Shown here: positions 8,320 through 17,287 of the stretch, in pieces
Layout: each line of letters opens with the position of its first letter
Position numbering within the stretch: position 1 is the stretch's first letter
NCBI GenBank assembly: GCA_944392795.1
Contig: CALXXX010000017.1
Location: 1 to 32,419, forward strand
Source: an uncultured Alphaproteobacteria bacterium
GTDB taxonomy: Bacteria > Pseudomonadota > Alphaproteobacteria > CAAHEQ01 > UBA3637
Direction: 5' to 3'
Length of the DNA stretch: 32,419 nt
Program-made: the position numbers and the translations under genes
Notes under the pieces: model-generated
Seen by the model: the letters and a program-made list of their open reading frames with translations, nothing else
Told to the model about the DNA's origin: nothing
Databases searched by the model: none

Positions 8320-10293
8320 ATGATGATTTCTGAACAACAAATGGCAAATGCCGTCCGTTTCTTAGCTGTTGATGCTGTTCAAAAAGCCGGATCAGGACAT
8401 CCGGGAACGCCTCTTGGAATGGCGGACATTGCAACATTATTGTGGACAAAAATCATTAAGTTTGATGCGACTTGTCCTGAATGGCCAGACAGAGATAGGT
8501 TTATCTTATCTGCAGGACACGCTTCTGCCATGCTTTATGCTTTGTTTTATTTATCAGGATTTCAAGACATTTCTTTAGAAGACTTAAAAAATTTTCGGCA
8601 ACTAAATTCTAAAACGGCCGGGCATCCGGAGTATGGCTTGTTAAAAGGAATTGAGGCAACAACAGGTCCCCTAGGACAAGGGATAGGAATGGCTGTTGGT
8701 ATGGCGATTGCAGAAAAAATTGCTGCAGCTCGTTTTGGCTCAGATTTAGTCAATCATCGCACCTGGGTTTTGGCTGGAGACGGCGATTTAATGGAAGGGA
8801 TTTCAGAAGAAGCTATTTCCTTAGCCGGACACTTAAAACTCAATAAATTAACACTTCTCTGGGATAACAATTCTATCACCATCGATGGAAGCACAACTTT
8901 ATCAACATCAACGGATCAGAAAAAACGATTTGAAGCCTGTGGTTGGCAAGTCTTTGAAGTCGACGGTCACAGTCCGGAAGACTTATTCAAAGTCATTCAA
9001 AAAGCTCAACAATCCGATAAACCTGCTATGATTGCTTGTAAAACAACAATCGGTTACGGAGCTCCGACAAAAGCCGGAACTTCAGCAGCGCATGGCGCTC
9101 CATTAGGCGAAGATGAAATTCAAGGATTGCGACAAAATTTAAAATGGCCTTATCCTCCTTTTAAAATACCAAATGAAGTTTTAACAGAATGGCGAAACGC
9201 CGGCTTACGCGGCTCTGCCGAACGACAAGCGTGGGAAAAACGCCTGGAAAAAAGCGAAAAAAGAAAAGCTTTTACTGACACATTGATTCAAAATAACTTA
9301 CCTGAAAACTTTGAAACGATGTATCAGACTTTTAAAAACACTCTTCTGATACAAAAACCTAATATAGCTTCTCGCAATGCCTCTCAAATGGCTTTAGAAA
9401 AAATTATGGAGATTATTCCAAACATGATTGGCGGTTCTGCTGATTTATCTCCTTCCAACCTGACAAAAGCAACTTCCTCAAAAGTTATTTCTGCTGAAAA
9501 TTTTGATGGAAATTATATTGAGTATGGTATCCGGGAGCATGCTATGGGTGCCATCATGAACGGACTTGCTTTATCCGGCGGTTTTATTCCATACGGAGGA
9601 ACTTTTTTGGTTTTTGCTGATTATTTAAAACCAGCCATGCGACTCGCTTCCATGATGAGAAAACAGGTTATTTATGTCTTTACGCATGACTCTATCGGTG
9701 TGGGAGAAGACGGACCGACACATCAACCGATTGAACAACTTGCTATGCTCCGCAGTCTTCCGAATTTGATAACTCTCAGACCTTGCGATGCTTTAGAAAC
9801 CGCAGAATGTTGGCAAATCGCTCTTCAACACAAAAACGGACCGTCTGCCTTAATTTTATCCAGACAAAAATTACCTTTCCTTCGCACGCAAGCAGACATC
9901 AATTTATCTGAAAAAGGGGCTTATGTTATCAGCCCCGCAAAAGGAAAAAGAGCTGTTACACTCATTGCAACGGGTTCTGAAGTTGCTCTTGCCATCCAAA
10001 CGCAAACTTTATTATCCGCCAGAGGAATTGAAGCTGCAGTCGTTTCTATGCCATCTATGGAGTTGTTTAATCAACAATCCAAAAAATATCAAACAGATGT
10101 TTTAGGAAATAAGCTACGCATTAGCATCGAAGCGGCCAGTACATTTGGATGGGCTAAATATGCTGATTATTCTATCGGAGTAGATCGTTTTGGATTATCG
10201 GCGCCGGCAGAGCAAGTATATACCAAAATTGGTTTAACTTCAGAGGCGATTGAAAAAAAAGTCATGGAGGTATTATATGAGACTAACTCGTAA
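8320..10293 (+). CDS. tkt: Transketolase
   Basis: A thiamine-diphosphate enzyme that moves two-carbon units between sugar phosphates in the non-oxidative pentose phosphate pathway. At 657 residues it is full length. The N-terminal domain has SGHPGTPLGMAD, the ThDP/Mg motif GDGDLMEG (153-160) running to WDNNSITIDG, and DGH. The pyrimidine-binding domain has EYGIREHAMG with the catalytic glutamate and THDSIGVGEDGPTHQP; a transketolase C-domain follows. AGGAGC lies directly before two consecutive ATGs; the second (8323) has the more usual spacing. The 3' end overlaps the DUF2157 gene by 17 nt, so tkt heads a tkt-DUF2157-GDYXXLXY-fba operon. Confidence 0.97.
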   Translation: MMISEQQMANAVRFLAVDAVQKAGSGHPGTPLGMADIATLLWTKIIKFDATCPEWPDRDRFILSAGHASAMLYALFYLSGFQDISLEDLKNFRQLNSKTAGHPEYGLLKGIEATTGPLGQGIGMAVGMAIAEKIAAARFGSDLVNHRTWVLAGDGDLMEGISEEAISLAGHLKLNKLTLLWDNNSITIDGSTTLSTSTDQKKRFEACGWQVFEVDGHSPEDLFKVIQKAQQSDKPAMIACKTTIGYGAPTKAGTSAAHGAPLGEDEIQGLRQNLKWPYPPFKIPNEVLTEWRNAGLRGSAERQAWEKRLEKSEKRKAFTDTLIQNNLPENFETMYQTFKNTLLIQKPNIASRNASQMALEKIMEIIPNMIGGSADLSPSNLTKATSSKVISAENFDGNYIEYGIREHAMGAIMNGLALSGGFIPYGGTFLVFADYLKPAMRLASMMRKQVIYVFTHDSIGVGEDGPTHQPIEQLAMLRSLPNLITLRPCDALETAECWQIALQHKNGPSALILSRQKLPFLRTQADINLSEKGAYVISPAKGKRAVTLIATGSEVALAIQTQTLLSARGIEAAVVSMPSMELFNQQSKKYQTDVLGNKLRISIEAASTFGWAKYADYSIGVDRFGLSAPAEQVYTKIGLTSEAIEKKVMEVLYETNS

Positions 10294-11284
10294 GCTAGAA
10301 CAATGGACAAAAGCTAAACTTATCACATCTGTTCAAGCTCAAAAAATTGAAGCCTTTGAAATTTCCTGCAATACAAATAATTTACTTATGGTTCTTCTTA
10401 TTCTCGCAGGGTGTGCTATTGGGCTTGGCATTATCGCCTTAATTGCTGCAAATTGGCAAAATATTCCAGGTTTCTTTAAACTAATCGGAGGATTTATTCT
10501 ATTGGCTTTTTTCCTCAGTGGCACATACATAACACAAGTCAGCCGACACTTTCATTTAAAGGGGCTGTTTTTAACTTTATCTTTTTTTATGACTGGCGCA
10601 CAGATCTCTCTCATTAGTCAAGTTTTCCAGTGTAGTGGTTCTTTATCTGCAGCTTGTTTGTTGTGGAGTTTATTGACTTTTCCAATGGTTTTTTTAGCCT
10701 CCTGGGCTTTCGTTCCTTTTTTCTGGTTAATTATATCTGTTATGGCCTTACCTAAATTTTTAGAACTTTTAGAACCTCTAGCCTGTTGGATCGGAATAGA
10801 TAAAATTGCGATTTGGATAGAGACTTTTTATCACCATGCTCCTGTTTATTCAACGATTATAATCGGCGCTTTTACCTATCTATGCTTAGGAAGTTTATCT
10901 ATCCTGGCTAAGCGTTTTTATCAGCGCACAGAGCTTCCTATATGGTCGGTACTGAAATTTTTAATGTATTTCTGCATGTGTCTAACTTTATTATTAGGTG
11001 AAATTATATTACGTTGGTGGCATAATGTTCCCTGGATAGCAACTTGCTGGATGCTTTTTTTACTGGGTATTACAACAATTTATGAAGGATTTTGTCGACA
11101 AGAAGCCGCTTTTATTCGTATGATTGTTATAATAGAACTTTATTTATTTTATATTTTTGCTTCTTTTTATTCTAATCTATGGACGACGGGGTGGGGATTG
11201 ATTGCTTTTGGAGGCCTTATGTTAGCTGCAATGATATTAGCCAAAAAAACAATTTATTATTTTAAAAGGAAAAACGCATCATGA
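10277..11284 (+). CDS. DUF2157 polytopic membrane protein
   Basis: A 335-residue inner-membrane protein. A short soluble N-terminal helix pair (MRLTRKLEQWTKAKLITSVQ) precedes about eight hydrophobic segments from residue 40 onward, including GLGIIALIAANWQNIPGFFK, the typical DUF2157 signature around residues 54-73. The ATG at 10277 is chosen because GGAGG ends 6 nt before it; an upstream in-frame start at 10250 lies deep inside tkt and has no such site. It overlaps tkt by 17 nt and its TGA overlaps the next ATG (ATGA). DUF2157 proteins commonly sit beside a GDYXXLXY protein, as here. Their biochemical role is not known. Confidence 0.82.
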   Translation: MRLTRKLEQWTKAKLITSVQAQKIEAFEISCNTNNLLMVLLILAGCAIGLGIIALIAANWQNIPGFFKLIGGFILLAFFLSGTYITQVSRHFHLKGLFLTLSFFMTGAQISLISQVFQCSGSLSAACLLWSLLTFPMVFLASWAFVPFFWLIISVMALPKFLELLEPLACWIGIDKIAIWIETFYHHAPVYSTIIIGAFTYLCLGSLSILAKRFYQRTELPIWSVLKFLMYFCMCLTLLLGEIILRWWHNVPWIATCWMLFLLGITTIYEGFCRQEAAFIRMIVIIELYLFYIFASFYSNLWTTGWGLIAFGGLMLAAMILAKKTIYYFKRKNAS

Positions 11285-11703
11285 ATAAATTACATTTTAG
11301 AATGATCCTCGTTTTACTTTTACCATTCGTTTCTCTTTTGGGATGGACCGGCTGGTTAGTATACGAAACAGCGTCTCGTTTTGAAGTCACTTTACCTATT
11401 ACAGGATATGACCCTCGAGATTTATTATCCGGACACTATATTCTCTACGACATTGATTGGAAGAAAGTTGATTGTTCTATTTTTAAAGAAAACCTTTGCC
11501 CTAAAACAGCTTTCGTCACATCCCATCGGTATTATGTTGCACAAGAAGATGCTCCTATCTTAGAAAAACTTTTAACCGACGAACAAAAACATACTTTTGA
11601 AATTACTTTTGCTTATGAAAAGGATGAAAAACCTTTAGCAAAACAGTTGTTAGTCGACGGAATCGACTGGCATGATTTTTTAACAAAAAAGAAAGGAAAA
11701 TAA
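11281..11703 (+). CDS. GDYXXLXY-family membrane-anchored protein
   Basis: A 140-residue protein with one N-terminal membrane segment or uncleaved signal (about 8-28) and an outside domain. It carries [17 protein letters not shown] (about 44-60), a variant of the family's PRDLLxGDYxxLxY motif with H in place of the usual D. Two cysteines ([11 protein letters not shown]) could form a disulfide. It overlaps the DUF2157 gene by 4 nt and ends 1 nt before fba. The pairing with DUF2157 is a known genome association and suggests a two-protein membrane complex; the function is unknown. Placement inside a transketolase-aldolase operon is unusual. Confidence 0.8.
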   Translation: MNKLHFRMILVLLLPFVSLLGWTGWLVYETASRFEVTLPITGYDPRDLLSGHYILYDIDWKKVDCSIFKENLCPKTAFVTSHRYYVAQEDAPILEKLLTDEQKHTFEITFAYEKDEKPLAKQLLVDGIDWHDFLTKKKGK

Positions 11704-11704
11704 A

Positions 11705-12769
11705 ATGGCTTTAGTTAGCTTAAGACAACTTTTAGATCACGCTGCAGAACACGATTATGGTATTCCAGCATTTAATGTGAATAACATGGAACAAGTTCTT
11801 GCTATTTTGGCAGCAGCAAAAAAAATGAACGCTCCTGTTATTATTCAAGCCTCAAAAGGTGCGCGAGCCTATGCAAATGACTCTGTTTTAAAACATTTAA
11901 TGATGGCCGGCGTTGAAATGTATCCGGATTTACCAATTTGTGTGCATCAAGATCATGGTCCTTCCCCTGAAGTTTGCTATTCCGCTATGACAAATGGCTT
12001 TACTTCAGTCATGATGGATGGCTCTTTAGAAGCAGATGGAAAAACACCAGCCTCTCATGAATATAATGCTGCCGTCACGCGGAAAGTTGTTGATGTCGCT
12101 CATGCAATCGGCGTCTCTGTAGAAGGCGAATTAGGCGTAATCGGTTCTTTGGAAACCGGCAAAGGAGATAAAGAAGATGGTCATGGTTTTGAGGGAACAA
12201 TAGATAAATCTAAACTCCTAACAGATCCAGATGATGCCGTTAAGTTTGTTCGAGAAACGCATGTTGACGCTCTGGCTGTTGCGATTGGTACATCTCATGG
12301 GGCCTATAAATTTACGCGCAAACCGGATGGTGCCATCTTATCCATTGACACGATTAAAAAGATTCATGAAAAGCTTCCAAACACACATTTAGTGATGCAT
12401 GGCTCTTCTTCCGTTCCTCAAGACTTACAAGATATCATTAACGAGTTCGGCGGTGCAATGCCTCAAACTTACGGTGTTCCTGTGGAAGAAATTGTCGAAG
12501 GAATTAAACACGGGGTCCGCAAAGTCAATGTCGATACTGACTTGCGAATGGCAATGACCGGAGCTATCCGTAAAGTTTTTGCAACCAAACCAGAAGAATT
12601 TGATCCACGTAAATACTTAAAACCTGCCATGGAAGCAATGCAAGCTGTTTGTGAAGCTAGATATGAAGCTTTCGGAGCAGCCGGACATGCTTCTGAAATC
12701 AAACCTATTCCTTTAGCAGAAATGGCAAAGCTCTATAAAGCGGGTAATTTAGATCCGGAAATTAAATAA
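11705..12769 (+). CDS. fba: Fructose-bisphosphate aldolase, class II
   Basis: A zinc-dependent aldolase that splits fructose 1,6-bisphosphate, or sedoheptulose bisphosphate in the Calvin-cycle subtype, in the cytosol. The 354-residue length and [20 protein letters not shown] (141-160) fit the CBB-type branch of class IIB. Catalytic D83 and zinc-ligand H84 (HQDHGPSPE), E142, H198 ([10 protein letters not shown]) and H232 (MHGSSSVP) are all present, and [11 protein letters not shown] binds the substrate phosphate. GAAAGGAAAATAA lies before the ATG. It is the last gene of the tkt operon and is followed by a strong hairpin at 12782-12812. Together with tkt and rpe it links glycolysis and the pentose phosphate pathway. 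Confidence 0.96.
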   Translation: MALVSLRQLLDHAAEHDYGIPAFNVNNMEQVLAILAAAKKMNAPVIIQASKGARAYANDSVLKHLMMAGVEMYPDLPICVHQDHGPSPEVCYSAMTNGFTSVMMDGSLEADGKTPASHEYNAAVTRKVVDVAHAIGVSVEGELGVIGSLETGKGDKEDGHGFEGTIDKSKLLTDPDDAVKFVRETHVDALAVAIGTSHGAYKFTRKPDGAILSIDTIKKIHEKLPNTHLVMHGSSSVPQDLQDIINEFGGAMPQTYGVPVEEIVEGIKHGVRKVNVDTDLRMAMTGAIRKVFATKPEEFDPRKYLKPAMEAMQAVCEARYEAFGAAGHASEIKPIPLAEMAKLYKAGNLDPEIK

Positions 12770-12781
12770 ATTATTCAAATC

Positions 12782-12812
12782 AAAAAAGCCGCTCTGATGA
12801 GCGGCTTTTTTT
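12782..12812. terminator. Bidirectional rho-independent terminator (fba / RND permease)
   Basis: GCCGCTC (12788-12794), loop TGAT, GAGCGGC (12799-12805) and a T7 tail form a strong terminator for fba. The A6 run on the left gives a U-tail on the opposite strand, so it also serves the RND permease gene, which ends at 12838 on the minus strand. Confidence 0.92.
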
Positions 12813-12837
12813 ATAACTTAAATCTTTTGCAGAAGAA

Positions 12838-15800
12838 TTAAATATCATCTTCCACACGAGGCCCTGCCACTTTCTCAGCTAAAGTTTGTAAAATGACATA
12901 CAATAAAGGCACAAAGAAAATAGCGACAAACGCAGAGAACGCCATTCCTCCGAAAATTGCGGATCCAACTGCACGACGAGATAATGCACCCGCTCCGGTT
13001 GCCATAATCAACGGCAGAAAGCCCATTAAAGAAGAAATAGCCGTCATCATAATCGCACGGAAACGCAAGGCACCTCCCTGCAAAGCAGCTTCTTGAATAC
13101 TATCGCCAAATTTTTCATGCCGATCTTTTGCAAATTCGACTAATAAAATAGCATTCTTAGCAGCCAATCCAACCAACACAATTAAACCAATTTGTGCATA
13201 TAAATCATCGAAAATACGATAAGTTGGGTTTTTGCTCTGCCACCAAATCATTAAAATAGCGCCCAAGAAACCAACGATAATGGATAACATCACAGAAATC
13301 GGTAAGGTCCAACTTTCATATAATCCGACCAAGAATAAATAACCGAACAAGAAAGCCATAAAGAATACCATCGCAACTTGACCAGAAGCTTCCATTTCCT
13401 GAGCCGCCGTACCGGTCCATTCATATTTATAACCGCTTGGCAAATGTGCATTAGAAATATCAATCATCGCTTTCAATGCATCACCAGAGCTGTATCCTGT
13501 TGCATTTTTACCCGTAATTTTCAAAGCACGATAGTTGTTATATCGTTGAATATTTGATGCTCCAATTGTTTCTTTGATAGTAATTAAAGAACGTAAGGGA
13601 ACCATTTCTCCTTTATTGTTTTTTAATTCCATCTTAAAAATATCTTCTTTTGTAGAACGATCCTGAATATCGCCTTGCATCATAACCTGCCAAGAACGAC
13701 CATATAAGTTAAAGTCGTTAATGTAAATTCCCCCTAAAATAGTCTGCATCGTTGTATAAATGTCAGAAACAGGAACGCCTAATGCATAGGCTTTTTCACG
13801 ATTAACTGTCACTGAAATACGAGGACTGTCTACGCGATAAAAAGTCATCACATTTTCAAGGGCAGGATTTTTGCGAGCTTCACCAATCAGCATATTTGCT
13901 GTTTTTAGCAAATCTTCTGGACTTGCTCCTTCCGTCGTTTGCAACATATATTCAAAACCATCTTGAGTAGAAGCTCCCATCAACGCCGGCAAATTAGACG
14001 CCATAATAATCGCATCTTTAATGTCTGCTGTAGCTCCGTAGAATTTTTTAATAACACCATCCACAATTAAGTCCGGAGACTCTCTATCTTCATACTCATC
14101 TAACTTAATGAACATAGAAGCACTATTGGAATTAGCTCCACCGGAAAACATACCATATCCGACAACAGCCATGACATTTTGAATGCCTGGAACTTGTAAA
14201 GCTCGTTTTTCAACCTCTTTAACAACCGCTAAAGTTCTTTGATAAGAAGCTCCTGACGGTAATTGAACCTCTGCCAAGAAAGATCCTTGGTCTTCTGCAG
14301 GCAAGAAACCTGTTGGTGTTGCCTTAAAGAAATAAAGAGCCAACACCCCAACAGCAATCAACCCTGGAACAGCAAGCCACGAGTGCGGAATAAACTTACC
14401 GATAATCCCGGCATATCCTTTACGCAACCATTCCACACCATCCATAGCTTTTGACACAACTTTATTCGGTTTCACGCCGGGACGCATCATCAGCTTCGCC
14501 AAAGCCGGAGACAAAGTTAACGCATTAATTGCAGAAATCACAACCGCACAAGAAATAGCAACAGCGAACTGACGATATAAAAGCCCCGTAATTCCCGGAA
14601 TAAAAGCGACAGGAACGAACACTGCCAATAAAATCAATGTTGTTGCAATAATCGGGTTTGTAATCCGATCCATAGACTTCTTCACATATTGAGCAGGTTT
14701 ATCTTTTGGGTTCTGCTGCATCATCGTTTCCACATCTTCAACGACAACAATCGCATCATCAACCACCACACCAATAGCAAGGACCAAGGCCAACAATGAA
14801 ACTGTGTTCATCGTCACCCCCAAGGCCATCATCCCCGCGAAAGCACCAATCAACGAAACAGGAATAGCGCACAAAGGAATAAAGGTTGTTCGCAAAGACC
14901 CCAAGAAAAAGTAAATAACCAAAACAACTAAAATGAAGCCCTCTATCAAGGTGCTTTCAATTTCTGCCATAGAACGTTTCACGAAAGCCGCATTATCAAA
15001 CATCATAACCGTTTCCAATTCGTCCGGCATACGCTGTTTTAATTCGGCCAGTTTTTTTGTAATACCTTCCGCTACTTCAATTGCATTTGATCCAGGAGAT
15101 TGGAAAATTGCCATTGCAACAGCAGGCTTACCATTAAAACGGCTGGAAATTTCTTCGCTTTTTGCACCCAACTCAACTCGCGCAACATCTTTAAGTTTTA
15201 AATAAGACCCATCATTATTCGCTCGAATAATAATATTTTCAAATTCGCTCACATCTGTTAAACGACCTTGAGAAGTTAAAGAAATTTGAAACAACTGATC
15301 TTTTCCCGTTGGCATAGAACCAATCCGTCCGACAGATGCTTGAATATTTTGTGTCGAAATAGCATTGATAATGTCTGTAACAGACAACTTTAAACTTTTG
15401 AGTTTATCGTCACTTACCCAAATACGCATCGCATAATCATAATTACTAAACACTTGAATATCACCAACACCCGGCACGCGAGCCAGCTCATCTTTCATGT
15501 TAATGATCACATAGTTGGTTAAATATTTGTTATCATATTTCCCTGTTTTAGATGTTAAACCAAACACTTGCAACATAGACGACATACGTTGACGAACTGT
15601 CACACCCTGTTTAACAACATCTTCTGGCAACTTTGATTCCACCTGCTTAACACGATTTTGCACGTTCATAGCAGCGGTATCAGGATCCGTTCCAACGGCG
15701 AAAGTAACTGTTAAGCTATAACTACCATCATCAGAAGAAGTTGAAGACATATAAAGCATGTCTTCCACACCATTCACTGTCGATTCAAGTTGCTGTGCAA

Positions 15801-15984
15801 CCGAACTTTCAATCACTTCTGCATTTGCACCAGGATATGTTGCACTTACAGATACTTGCGGCGGTGTAATATTTGGGAATTGCTCAACCGGCAATCCCAA
15901 AAAAGCCAAAAAACCAGCAATGGAAATAACAATAGAAACGACTAACGCAAGCCGAGGGCGCTTAATAAAAACGTCTGCAATCAT
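12838..15984 (-). CDS. RND multidrug efflux permease (HAE1 family)
   Basis: A proton-driven inner-membrane trimer that exports hydrophobic drugs or bile-type compounds through an adaptor and an outer-membrane channel. At 1048 residues it is AcrB/MexB-sized. It starts with IADVFIKRPRLALVVSI. The two porter domains are recognisable (FPNITPPQVSVSATYPGA near 36-53). TM4 has the proton-relay pair D409-D410 in GVVVDDAIVVVEDVE. The second half repeats the layout, with GLAAKNAILLVEFAKD at TM10. GGAGG lies before the ATG, overlapping the end of the adaptor gene; the two genes are 3 nt apart. No TolC-like gene is in the window, so the outer-membrane partner must be encoded elsewhere. Confidence 0.95.
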   Translation of the reverse strand: MIADVFIKRPRLALVVSIVISIAGFLAFLGLPVEQFPNITPPQVSVSATYPGANAEVIESSVAQQLESTVNGVEDMLYMSSTSSDDGSYSLTVTFAVGTDPDTAAMNVQNRVKQVESKLPEDVVKQGVTVRQRMSSMLQVFGLTSKTGKYDNKYLTNYVIINMKDELARVPGVGDIQVFSNYDYAMRIWVSDDKLKSLKLSVTDIINAISTQNIQASVGRIGSMPTGKDQLFQISLTSQGRLTDVSEFENIIIRANNDGSYLKLKDVARVELGAKSEEISSRFNGKPAVAMAIFQSPGSNAIEVAEGITKKLAELKQRMPDELETVMMFDNAAFVKRSMAEIESTLIEGFILVVLVIYFFLGSLRTTFIPLCAIPVSLIGAFAGMMALGVTMNTVSLLALVLAIGVVVDDAIVVVEDVETMMQQNPKDKPAQYVKKSMDRITNPIIATTLILLAVFVPVAFIPGITGLLYRQFAVAISCAVVISAINALTLSPALAKLMMRPGVKPNKVVSKAMDGVEWLRKGYAGIIGKFIPHSWLAVPGLIAVGVLALYFFKATPTGFLPAEDQGSFLAEVQLPSGASYQRTLAVVKEVEKRALQVPGIQNVMAVVGYGMFSGGANSNSASMFIKLDEYEDRESPDLIVDGVIKKFYGATADIKDAIIMASNLPALMGASTQDGFEYMLQTTEGASPEDLLKTANMLIGEARKNPALENVMTFYRVDSPRISVTVNREKAYALGVPVSDIYTTMQTILGGIYINDFNLYGRSWQVMMQGDIQDRSTKEDIFKMELKNNKGEMVPLRSLITIKETIGASNIQRYNNYRALKITGKNATGYSSGDALKAMIDISNAHLPSGYKYEWTGTAAQEMEASGQVAMVFFMAFLFGYLFLVGLYESWTLPISVMLSIIVGFLGAILMIWWQSKNPTYRIFDDLYAQIGLIVLVGLAAKNAILLVEFAKDRHEKFGDSIQEAALQGGALRFRAIMMTAISSLMGFLPLIMATGAGALSRRAVGSAIFGGMAFSAFVAIFFVPLLYVILQTLAEKVAGPRVEDDI

Positions 15985-15987
15985 GTT

Positions 15988-17175
15988 TTATTCCTCCGTT
16001 AAAGCTGGCGTATCTTGTTCTTCTGTTTCTTTAAGAACAGGATGAACAGGCGTACCGGAAGGCATCATCATAACCCGTTGGAAGTTATTCATAACAATAC
16101 GATCTCCTGGTTCAATTCCTTCCTCAATAATAATATCGCCACTTGTTAATTCTAAACCTGTTTTTACACGAACAATTTCCAGTTGATCTTTGTCATTTAC
16201 GCGGTAGACAAACGGACCGGCCAGATCTCGTTGAAGAGCGACCTGAGGCAACAAAACAGCTTCTTGAGGATGTTCAAACTGTAATTCTACACGACCATAT
16301 TGTCCTGCAATCAACTTATTGTCCGGATTAGGAAATGAGGCACGCAATTTCAAGGTATTCATTTGATCATCAAGCGCAATATCAATAAAATTCAAAGAAC
16401 CAGCTTCATCATATTTTGTTCCATTCGCCAAAATAAAAGAAATTTTCATTTCATTATTTTCACCGGTTGTCATTTCTTCATGTCCAGCTGCCAAAAAATC
16501 CCTGATTTGAAGCAGTTGATTTTCGGAAACAGAAAAAACCGCATACATCGGGCTGGTGCTGACAATAGAGGCTAAAGACCCGGATTCCGGTCCGATTAAA
16601 GAACCGACGCTATAAATAGCTTCTCCGATACGACCGGAAATCGGTGCTTTAATATCTGTATAATCTAAATCCAATTGAGCAATATCCAACTCCGACTGAG
16701 TTTGTTTAACGGCTGCTTTCGCAGAACTATAAAGCGCTTCTTGTTCATCTAATCTTGCTTCTGACACATCTTTTGTCTTAAACAAATCTTTAGCACGTTT
16801 ATATTGAGCAGCTTGATTTTCTTCATTTGCTATCGCACTGGCTAAATTAGCCTCGGCTTTACGAACTGTAGCCTCAAACTGATCTTTTTCAATCAAAAAT
16901 AAAAGTTGACCTTCTTTAACAAATTCGCCTTCATTAAACAACCGTTTTGTCAAAAAGCCTGTCACACGAGCTCGAACCTCAACACGATCTTTAGCTTCAA
17001 TCTTTGCAACATAGCTTAGCGTTGGAAAAAACTCTTTTTTCTCTGCTTGAATAACATCAACAGACAACAAACTAGCCTGCGTCTCTGATGTGGATGGCAA
17101 AAAACGATCTTTATAATAATAGCCGGCGCCTGCTAAAATAGCCAAGACAACGACAAACCCAACAGTTTTCTTCAT
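15988..17175 (-). CDS. RND efflux periplasmic adaptor (membrane fusion protein)
   Basis: Bridges the RND permease and an outer-membrane channel; 395 residues. It is anchored by an N-terminal hydrophobic helix (about 4-20). There is no lipobox cysteine, unlike AcrA/MexA of Enterobacteria and Pseudomonas. The lipoyl-like half motif ARVTGFLTKRLFNEGEFVKEGQ (about 72-93) precedes a helical hairpin (about 100-165), then IKAPISGRIGEAIYSVGSLI completes the lipoyl domain, followed by beta-barrel and membrane-proximal domains. AGAGG lies before the ATG, and a TTGCAG-17-TATGAA promoter lies 30-60 bp upstream. It is first in a two-gene operon with the permease. No TetR or MarR repressor is adjacent. Confidence 0.93.
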   Translation of the reverse strand: MKKTVGFVVVLAILAGAGYYYKDRFLPSTSETQASLLSVDVIQAEKKEFFPTLSYVAKIEAKDRVEVRARVTGFLTKRLFNEGEFVKEGQLLFLIEKDQFEATVRKAEANLASAIANEENQAAQYKRAKDLFKTKDVSEARLDEQEALYSSAKAAVKQTQSELDIAQLDLDYTDIKAPISGRIGEAIYSVGSLIGPESGSLASIVSTSPMYAVFSVSENQLLQIRDFLAAGHEEMTTGENNEMKISFILANGTKYDEAGSLNFIDIALDDQMNTLKLRASFPNPDNKLIAGQYGRVELQFEHPQEAVLLPQVALQRDLAGPFVYRVNDKDQLEIVRVKTGLELTSGDIIIEEGIEPGDRIVMNNFQRVMMMPSGTPVHPVLKETEEQDTPALTEE

Positions 17176-17207
17176 TATACCCTCTTCTATTATTTGATTG
17201 ATATTTC

Positions 17208-17236
17208 TTCATACTATTTTTTCATTAAATCTGCAA
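17208..17236 (-). promoter_or_regulatory. Candidate promoter for the RND operon
   Basis: On the minus strand TTGCAG (17236-17231), a 17-bp spacer and TATGAA (17213-17208) precede the adaptor ATG by about 32 nt. The -10 is only a moderate match. No clear dyad operator is seen nearby. Confidence 0.4.
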
Positions 17237-17287
17237 GAAAAACTTTCACAAAAAATGAATAGAAAATGCGTTAAGTCATTATAAAAT

